Shown here: one piece after another, positions 56,336 to 64,000 of the stretch
How the letters are laid out: each line of letters opens with the position of its first letter
How positions within the stretch are numbered: the first letter of the stretch is position 1
Assembly: GCA_030272155.1 (NCBI GenBank)
Contig: CP126200.1
Location: 620,001 to 684,000 of the forward strand
Length of the DNA stretch: 64,000 nt
Reading direction: 5' to 3'
Origin: Tetradesmus obliquus
Lineage: Eukaryota; Chlorophyta; Chlorophyceae; Sphaeropleales; Scenedesmaceae
Program-made: the position numbers and the translations under genes
The notes under the pieces: generated by a model
The model's database searches: none
What the model saw: the letters and a program-made list of their open reading frames with translations, nothing else
What the model was told of the DNA's origin: nothing

Positions 56336-59300
56336 GTGAGCTGCCAACCCCTCGAGGGTCTTGAGTTGGGAGTCAGCTGACTAGTCTCTGCTCAGATGCC
56401 ACGCATCACAGCGCAGTTCAAACTTTAAGTTCGATTGAGGTGTCGCATTACATAAAGAGGACACCGCCCATAGTCGAGCCAGTGCTTGGCTCATTTGGGG
56501 CTTATTGATCAACAAGAATCACGACACCTCGCGGCGTGCTGTCAGCCGCACTGCTGCTGGGCAGCAGTGGTGCTCAGCAGCTGTGCTGCTACGGCAAAAG
56601 AATAAACGGAACTCCAAAGCCATGGTCGCATGAGACAAGCACACAGCCTAGCCGCTGCGGCAGCAACACTCACCCGCATCACAACCCGCGCGGTTGCCAG
56701 CCCTGGCCAGTGTGCTGCAGACCATACCCCACACACCTGGTGCGCTGCTCAGCAGCACCCAATCAGGAAGCTCCCAGAGCATAACCGCACACACACACAA
56801 ATGTAACCTACGAGAGCAAGCCCCCAAAAGCACAGGCAGCGCATAGCAAAGTGGATAACACAGCCTAAACCATCCGGAGTGTCCATAACGCCCGCCCCGC
56901 TGCCGCCAAGGTGACAGCGCAAGAATAAGAACCTGCTTACTGCTGCCCAGACAGACGTGTGCACACGCACGTCGCACTGGCCAGACTAAGTGCAGGAGCA
57001 GCAACACACGTGCAGCTTCTTCGAGTGCAATCGGGCGATGCCTGCACACGCTCAGCAACATAAAGCATACCCGGATGACCCTGGCGTCACTCAAGCATGT
57101 TGAAGCATGCTCTGCATGTAAAGCTGGCTGAGAGCAGCGCTCCACACAGCATACACTGATCATCACGGACTCCACTCTGCTTGGAGGAGCACGCCGATAG
57201 CGCAGGAGCAGCAGCCCACGACCAGCAATTCCAACAGCCAGGAACAGCAACACACGTGCAGGGACTTGCAGTTGCAATTGGACACTGGACACCCGCAGTC
57301 ATTCACACCACCCCTGGCGGGCCATCATCTCACTCATGAGTGACGCCTGCCCCGCTGTCGCCAAAGCTGCAGCGCACCAGTTGCACTGCAAGAAAGAGAG
57401 CTGCTTGGCGTTCCTCAACATGCATCGCCACACACAGGGCACAGTGCCACACACACCTTTCATCACCAGGTGGTGGTGGCACACAGTGCAAGCCTGGCTG
57501 CTCTCAGCCAGCCAACCACACACACCCACATGACACATGCAGCGATCAATGGCTGGCCAGCGTAGCCGTTTGCAGGCAAGTCAGGTGCTGCCTCACATCT
57601 CAGCTCGCATTGTTGCAAGTGTGACAGCAAGAACGAACCAGGCAGGTGCGGGCCAAGCAGTCGGCAGGCACAGCACAAACCCAACAGGTGCGGGCCAAGT
57701 GCAGCGCTGCACTTGGTGCTGCAATCACATGCCAGCACGCATTGTGGCAAAGTAAAAACCCAGGCAGGTGCGGGCCAAGCATTCTGCATGCACAGCACAT
57801 GCCACAGATGCCACAGCACACCCACTCATACTCCTTGCAGTTGCCTCCACACATGTAATAGGCGGCATGACAGCTGCAGAGCAGTATCATCCATAGTGCT
57901 GAGACATAGCTCAGCAATCCAGTGAGTGAAGGCAAGACACGCATGCCTTAAAGGAAGGACACGTCCCATGCTACCAGTTGCACGCACGCTGCATGCGTCA
58001 GTGCACATGGCACGCACCATGCGCGCGGCAGCAGCGTGTGAAACATAAGGCTCATGTATTGCATGCACAATCACACAGCAGACACTGCACCAATGACAAA
58101 CTGCAGCCAATCGTCTCATACAGTGTCACCCTTGAGCGCAGAAACATGCCCAAGGTACAACCAATGTTTACAAACACTGGCAATTGCTGCTGTCGCTGAT
58201 GTTCCACCATGCAAAGTAACCACAACATGTGCCGCGGTACAGCTGGGAGCAGCACTATACCGCATGCCGCAGTGTGGTGACTCGCTTCCAGGCACCGCAG
58301 CAACATGTCCAATGGTGTTGCCCACAGTTTCATTAGACACTTTCACGGTACTCAGACACTGCAAAGCACATGAACAAGCAATGTAACATAAGTAGAGTAG
58401 TACAAGTGAATGAGTAAGTAACACACAGGGGGTTTGGTGTCATCAATTGGGCGCACACTGCAATCAGCTCAATCTGATGAGCCGCCACAAGCACACACAC
58501 GCACACCAACAACTAATGCAAAGACACAGGCTGCATCAGCCATCTAGCAATGTCATCACGCAGTTATCCTGCACACCCAGCAGTATGCAGCAAACACTGA
58601 AGCACCACTGCAGTAGCTAGCAGCAGATGCAACACATAACCACTTTGCAGAGTTTGTGCCACGAGCGCGCAGCTGCAGTGTCAAACAAGAATGTACCCCG
58701 CAGCATGCAAGCAGCAGGTCATGCAGTCGGGGGCTGCAGAACAGCAGTGGCGGAACCAATGCGCACGCCAGGCGCCGACACGCAACAATGTACCCCACAG
58801 CATGCAAGCAGCAGCGCAGCAGGCGCCAGGATGCCTCCTAGGGCCCTTTTTTGACAGCCACACATGCCACGGCAGGTTCAACAAATTGCAACACATTGCG
58901 AGAGACAGATACTTCTGCACTGCAGACTGTGTCGCCAGGCACTGCGGACGCCTTTGCACTACCAGCGCTATGGCTGCCTTGATCACACATCACACATCAC
59001 ACATCAGCCGTGCAGCATATGCCTGCTTGGCACGCACCCGTCATATGGACCATATGGACTGATAAAGTGTAACAGAGAAGAGAGAGCATGCCAGCTATTG
59101 CACTAAGACAGCAGCAGCCATGCCAGCCCGATCAGCACACAGACAACGACGCCGAATACGCACCACATGACACGTATCCGATCCATATCCATTCACGGAC
59201 CCATTGCCAGCGCATACCAGCGGATCCAGGCGCCAGCCACATGCACACTTTCGAAGCCAAAAATTTGGCCAAAGAGAACACAGCTGTGGCTGTGCCAGGT

Positions 59301-60340
59301 GCACACCGTCCTTTGGCTGTTGTTCAGCAACGCTGCTGCTGCTGCAATGTTGCCTACAGCCAGCCGCCAGGCCGTCGCCACCTTATATGACTCCGATTGA
59401 GTGCAGTGGCAGCCCGCATGCGGCCGCCAACAGATCGCGGCCAGGCGCAACACCAATCCTCGCTGCTGCTGCATACCTGCAGCCGCAACAGCTGCTTTCA
59501 CAGATTCCAGCCAACAATCACCGTTGTGCTGACATTTTCTGTGCTGACAGACGACGCGTGCCAGCAGCTGCACACAATGCGTGCCGGCTGCTTGCGGCGC
59601 CGCATGCAGCTGCGACTAGCGATCAGCTGAAGCCAGCACATGCCGTGGCTGCCGTGGCTGCATATCAGCACAGCTGAACCAAACACGTGCCATCGTGTTT
59701 GCAGCTGCACTTTCAAGCAATGGCCGGCGCACTAGGTCACGCACAGAGCCTGTGAGCACAAAACCATGCCACTAGGCGTCGGTGCTGTGCAAAAAGCAAA
59801 TGCTGTGTAAGAAGCAGACACGAATGCTAGCCAGTGACGGCATGGTGCAGATTGCGCAGTGCTAGAAAGAGACCTCATGCACACGTAACAGACAGCAGAG
59901 ACTGAGCGATGCTAGGCAGAAGAATCCGCAAACATAGCACAGTGCAAAGAACACGACTGCAATGCATATCAAAAGCTGGATAAGCCTGAAGCAGCTGCTG
60001 TCCACAGAATTGAGCTGCACTTGCAGACTGCTGCAGCACACGTGACGAGTGCCGTGTTTGTGACGCTCCCATGCAACAGAGAGATGTGCCACAGGAGCCT
60101 CACAGCACACCAGCGGTTGCAGCAGCAACATGTGCACCACAACTGAGCAGCACATTGCTTTAAAAAGCAAACCATGGAATGCAGCAAAACAAGCATACAC
60201 AGTCTTGTGCGCGCCGGCAGATGTACAGCAAAGCATCACTGTTCAAAAGACCGTAGCGGACAACTCACACATGCAACACTCACACACAGTGGCAGCGCTG
60301 CAAGCTGGGTGAAGCTAGGAGCAAATCACACAGTGCTACG
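56336..60340. other. Repeat-rich region without a supported gene
   Basis: About 4 kb with short direct repeats, CA-rich and GC-triplet sequence and no exon chain I can assemble. Repeated blocks include GGCAGGTGCGGGCCAAGCA (57631-57780, three copies) and TGTACCCC(G/A)CAGCATGCAAGCA (58692 and 58791). Confidence 0.4.
57631..57785. repeat. Three copies of a GTGCGGGCCAAG-containing block
   Basis: CAGGTGCGGGCCAAG occurs near 57642, 57686 and 57765, each followed by related CAGCAC-rich sequence. Function unknown. Confidence 0.7.
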
Positions 60341-60412
60341 AAAGAGACTCAGGCACACGTAACAGAGCAGTGACTGGGCAATGCTAGGCAGAAACATCTG
60401 CAAACATAACAG
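59858..60412. repeat. Two dispersed direct copies of an ~80-base block
   Basis: The block at about 59860-59940 (GCTAGAAAGAGAC...CACACGTAACAGA...AATGCTAGGCAGAA...CGCAAACATA) recurs at about 60335-60412 with small differences, some 475 bases away. No known element is recognised. Confidence 0.75.
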
Positions 60413-60824
60413 CACTCATACACAGTGGCAGCGCTGCAAGCGGCGCAGTGCAGTGCAGAAGCTGTGGTAGCCTGCCAGCTGATCACACGCACGCAGCAGT
60501 GACACAGCTGCAGCCACTGCCTGCGTCTGCCACTGCGGTTGCCTGCCAAGCAAATCACGTTGTAGAAGCAGTAACGACGCACGAGCAGCAGCAAGGCTTG
60601 CTCGCTGCAGCCTGTAAGAACCAACTCATGAAATTGGCCACACGCGATGTACCAGCACAACGGCCGCAGATATCCAATGTTCGCCCACAGCAGCACCGCT
60701 CCTAAGAACATGGCCGCCATTGCTGCAAGCAGCGCTGCCGCAGACATGGCACCATCTAGAACAGCCCCCTGACTTGATGCCGAAAAAGTGCAGTAGTAAA
60801 GCCAAACATATGATCCAACAGCCG

Positions 60825-61427
60825 CTATGTGCCATGACTCCAAACTTTCGGAAATGACGCTTGCGCCAGCCTGGTCAGTTCTGTACGACGCAGACAGCTC
60901 CCCCAACACCGGGAGGGTGCAATGCCGAAATCAAAATGCGGGGAACTGCCATCTGACGTGCGGCATGCCTTGTGGGGCTCTGCCTGGCCAAAATCAGGGC
61001 GCCCCCACATGCATACACAGGAATGCCCACGCTGTGCAATGAACTCGCCAGCGCCAGCAGCAGCTGCCGGGCATGGCAACAATTCTGTGATAGTGGAGAC
61101 AGCAATACTTTCATGGGTAAAGCCAAGTCTCTCCATCAAAGCAGTGCTGTAGACAGACATATTTGATCGCACGCATACAGCCACACCCACGCTGGCGTCT
61201 GCCCCTGCACCTGCCTGAGCACCCCGGCATTCCATCAGCCAGCGGCACCCCCGCCGAATCAGGTGCTGCAGTGAATCTCCATAGCGGCTAGGCTGAATGC
61301 CAAGCGTTGCAGCACTTGAGCCGTGCGTGCGAATGCGAACCCATGTAGCACACATCACATTTGCATCACCAGCTGCCCTGTCATGAGGGGCGCAGCTGGG
61401 CCATGTGCTCTCTCTGCAGCGCAGCAT
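60825..61427 (-). CDS. Possible GNAT-like acetyltransferase fragment
   Basis: A 200-codon minus-strand frame contains WVRIRTHG, LGIQPSRYGDSLQHLIRRGCRW and VRSNMSVYSTALMERLGF. These resemble the GNAT fold, where an Asn followed by a Tyr-x-x-x-GF helix is typical, but the RGxG acetyl-CoA loop is not convincing. An overlapping minus frame (60349-60909) encodes a strongly hydrophobic stretch (AALLAAMAAMFLGAVLLWANIG), so a frameshift or an unseen intron could link a membrane segment to it. Start, splice sites and completeness are unresolved. Confidence 0.3.
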   Translation of the reverse strand: MLRCRESTWPSCAPHDRAAGDANVMCATWVRIRTHGSSAATLGIQPSRYGDSLQHLIRRGCRWLMECRGAQAGAGADASVGVAVCVRSNMSVYSTALMERLGFTHESIAVSTITELLPCPAAAAGAGEFIAQRGHSCVCMWGRPDFGQAEPHKACRTSDGSSPHFDFGIAPSRCWGSCLRRTELTRLAQASFPKVWSHGT

Positions 61428-61903
61428 TACTCAGCACACCATCTGGCTATGACAATGCCAGCGACCAGCCATGCACTTGCAGGAAGTGGCATGGTCCCCT
61501 GCTGTTCCTGCAAGTGCACGATTCCCCTGATCGCTACCCAGCACTGTAGACAGCACACTGCACATCGCAGATCATAACATATCAGTGAACATATGATAAG
61601 TAGAGAATACAGATGTATGTATGCCGGCATCATCATACAAGCAAGTAGGGCAACGTTCTTCACACCTCCTCACAAGCTCCCTCAAGCGCACAACCGGGCA
61701 GTGCTGGCAACATGAAATGTAGCAGTGGACAGCACATCATGCCACTGTGTGTTCACAGTCGTACAGCCAACACCGCAGCAGCTATGTGCGCCCGCATGCA
61801 GTCATGTTAGACACTGCCTCAGCTCCCTCCGGTCATGCAACCAACACCTGCAGGTGGCGGCTGCAGCAAGCGCTGCAGCTGCTGCTGCGCACTGCTGATG
61901 CCT

Positions 61904-62702
61904 TTACGCTGCAGCATTGCCAAGCTCTCGCAGGATGCTGCAGCAGGTGTCCCTCAGCTCGTCGTCTGCCTCGTCTGCGGCAGCAGCAGCTGCGCCGTTA
62001 AGCAGGCCGCTCTCGGCACGCGTCTGCTGAGCTGCCGCGGCGGCTGCCCGCAGCTGCTGTGCCACGCCATTCATGTGGCTCAGGCGCTGCACTGCAGCTG
62101 CCATGGCAATCTCTGCTGCTGTGAGCGCACGGTCGGCGACCCAGGAGGGCCCGTTTGTGGTCAACACGCGGTTGGCAAGCTCCAGCGCCCGCAGGCCGCT
62201 TTGCAGGACAGCATCAGTGTCTGCCATTGCTGCCACCAGCTGCGCCTGCAAGGAGCGTGCAGGCCACAAAGACAAATACCAAGCAGCAGTTGCCACAGTG
62301 AGTGGGAGGCAGATAAGCCAGCGCAGTAAGCTACAGATTCATGATTGTGTCCGCGAAATCGGTTGCTGATGATCGCTGCTGCACCCTGTGCTTGCACAGC
62401 AGACCAGCACAGGAAAATGCTGCTGCAGCTGTTGAAAGATGCCACCAGGCGAGATAGCTCAGACAGTCTCTTACCGAACTGTTATGATTTGCCTTCCGCA
62501 TATCCACAAGAATATGCAGCAGCTCCAGCTTCAGCAGCTGCTGTTGGGGGCATGCGCGGGTCTGCTGCTCGACAGCACGTGCACACTTTGGCTGATGCAG
62601 CATGTCCGTTGCCGAACTGATGCCTGACGCATCTGCGGCTGCATGCTGATCAGCAACGTGAGCGTTCGCAGACGCGACAGCTTGCTGGTGCGGGTGGTCC
62701 AT
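61904..62702 (-). CDS. Unidentified 189-residue helical protein
   Basis: Two exons, 62702-62475 and 62245-61904, join in phase across an intron with a GTAAGA donor and a TTGCAG acceptor. The protein starts MDHPHQQAVASANAHVADQH, has a leucine-rich helix (QQQLLKLELLHILVDMRKAN) and then Ala-rich helices without prolines (ALTAAEIAMAAAVQRLSHM). It ends CCSILRELGNAAA. I recognise no family. The composition would suit a small coiled-coil subunit of a complex, but that is speculation. Confidence 0.5.
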
Positions 62703-64000
62703 TAAACTCGGCCGCCGAAGATCGATTCAAAAAAGCAGATTTACTGCAGTAGTAGTTGCTACTAAATATAGCACAGCAGGTACACTAGACCCCTGCACAA
62801 ACCAAGCAAGCAGTGAAAAGGCGACAATCACGATTTGCTATGACAGAATGTCGACAACACTAGCAAAAAAAACGGTGCAAACCATGGAACTGTGACAAGC
62901 CCAAGCACGGCAGAGAACCAGGCGAGACTGTATGGGTCAACGGGCGACGGGGCGTCACGTGGTTCTCCGCAGCAGATTACTCAACATTGATTTGATTAAG
63001 TCCCGCTTCAACACAGTTCATCATTCATTTCAACCTGTTTGTGTGTAAGTTAGAACATCAAGGGGCTATTCGGTGAAATCAGTTGTAAGAAGACTTTCAT
63101 CTTTACACATCTCGTGCACGCATTTTAGGCATACCACTGCCTACTGAAAAGTAATGCTTTCTACAGCATGAACTATTGAACAGAAAACCTCGTCAGAGGA
63201 GTGCATGCGGGGAAATAACATGCAGGTTGCTGCTTGCCGGCAGCAGCCAATATCTCGCACCGATCTCAACCAACACATAATCAAACGAAGTGTGTAGCGT
63301 ATTTGGCACGTGCGGTGAAGTACGAGCTTGCTAGTTGAACGTGCATGGCCTGCGTGGTGCTGGACCCGTCAGGGGCTGGCAGTGCCAGGGCCCCTGGCAC
63401 CGGGTGTGCAGTGTACAACCGTTGTGGTGACCTGAGGTTCAACATCCCTTACCCTACACCTGAATCTTAACTTATTGACTGCCGGCTGCAGGCAGTGAAA
63501 TTGCACAAATTGACAAATTGAGTAGAGGACAGTCTGGCACAGAGTTACCCACGTGCACTGCAATCCTGTACTCATGCAGTTTCCAGTGACCGTCCAGCTT
63601 TGTCAGACGGTGGTTACCGTAACCGTTATGGCAAGTTAGCAACTTGGTAACGATGATTATCAGAAGTTTCATCCCTGCTTGACAGCTACTGGCCGGCAGT
63701 ATCCGCCTGCCAGTTACTAGCTGGTAGTACCCGCCTGGTTTATACCCGCCTGTTACGTCCGGCAACTAGTACTGGAAGCATGAGCATGCCAGCCTGGCCG
63801 CCAGTGGCACTAGTATTGAGCAGCATACGCCGGTGCAGGACCGGTGTTTCAGGGTGAGTCACGTACAGGAGCGGGTTCTAAATGGCGAGTCACCTGGCAT
63901 GGGTACCTCAGGCTGATTCGTTGAAAGTTTGCCAACTATTTCCGACACAAAACAGCACCACTTCAGGCAGACGCACAGGTGGCGCCTTCCGAGGCCTAAG
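62703..64000. other. Right-hand flank without a supported gene
   Basis: It includes the 5' region of the 189-residue gene. Near 63690-63760 the motif TAxxCCGCCTG occurs three times, and around 63370 there is a near-palindrome (TGCCAGGGCCCCTGGCA). These may be the edge of a repeat element. No exon is seen. Confidence 0.35.

Noticed and set aside
56648..57292. 214-codon minus-strand frame
   Set aside because: Composition is Cys/Arg/Leu-rich without motifs, and the region contains short repeats, so it looks noncoding.

Overview
The window is nuclear DNA of a green alga, most likely a chlorophycean of the Chlamydomonadales. The genes are plant-like and cut into many short exons. Nearly every 5' splice site reads GTGAG, GTGCG or GTGGG, with G at intron position +3, and CAG/CTG triplet runs are everywhere, in poly-Gln and poly-Ala stretches and at 3' splice sites. 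I cannot name the species. Gene models were built by eye from splice signals, reading-phase continuity and remembered protein families.

Plus strand, 1-21 kb: a DEAD-box-type RNA helicase with degenerate catalytic motifs (about 1165-6203); two plastid-type CBM20 starch-binding proteins in tandem (6405-10275 and 12877-15332); and a small secreted protein with a ricin-B-like fold (19711-20933). Minus strand, 21.6-49.6 kb: a PHD-finger protein with a dynamin/SLIP-GC-like GTPase domain (29150 to about 21623); a circularly permuted plastid GTPase of the BPG2/YqeH/NOA1 family (35931-30942); and a complete 17-exon DUF2009 (UPF0652) gene (49561-37402). A TTC14-like TPR/RS protein (49858-51698, plus) lies divergent from the DUF2009 gene. 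The 52.6-64 kb segment is mostly repeats: a frameshifted, 5'-truncated LINE, several LINE 3'-end fragments, a 51-bp minisatellite with a 25-base poly-C run, and two weakly characterised minus-strand reading frames (GNAT-like, and a 189-aa helical protein).

The most unusual signal is not a gene. Five of the eight multi-exon genes carry 'exon-edge echoes': tandem partial copies of one end of an exon together with its splice site and some flanking intron. Copies of an exon's 3' end lie downstream and keep a GT donor; copies of its 5' end lie upstream and keep an AG acceptor. The DUF2009 gene has more than 30 echoes around at least ten of its exons, and the helicase has an array with a 124-bp period. 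The second pattern is that CTG-triplet microsatellites form the polypyrimidine tract of many 3' splice sites.

Likely roles, all inferred: RNA metabolism (helicase, TTC14-like), plastid ribosome/rRNA processing (BPG2-like), starch or pyrenoid-starch binding (CBM20 pair), secreted carbohydrate binding (lectin-like) and chromatin-linked GTPase (PHD protein). I saw no bacterial-type operons, CRISPR arrays, rRNA or tRNA genes.
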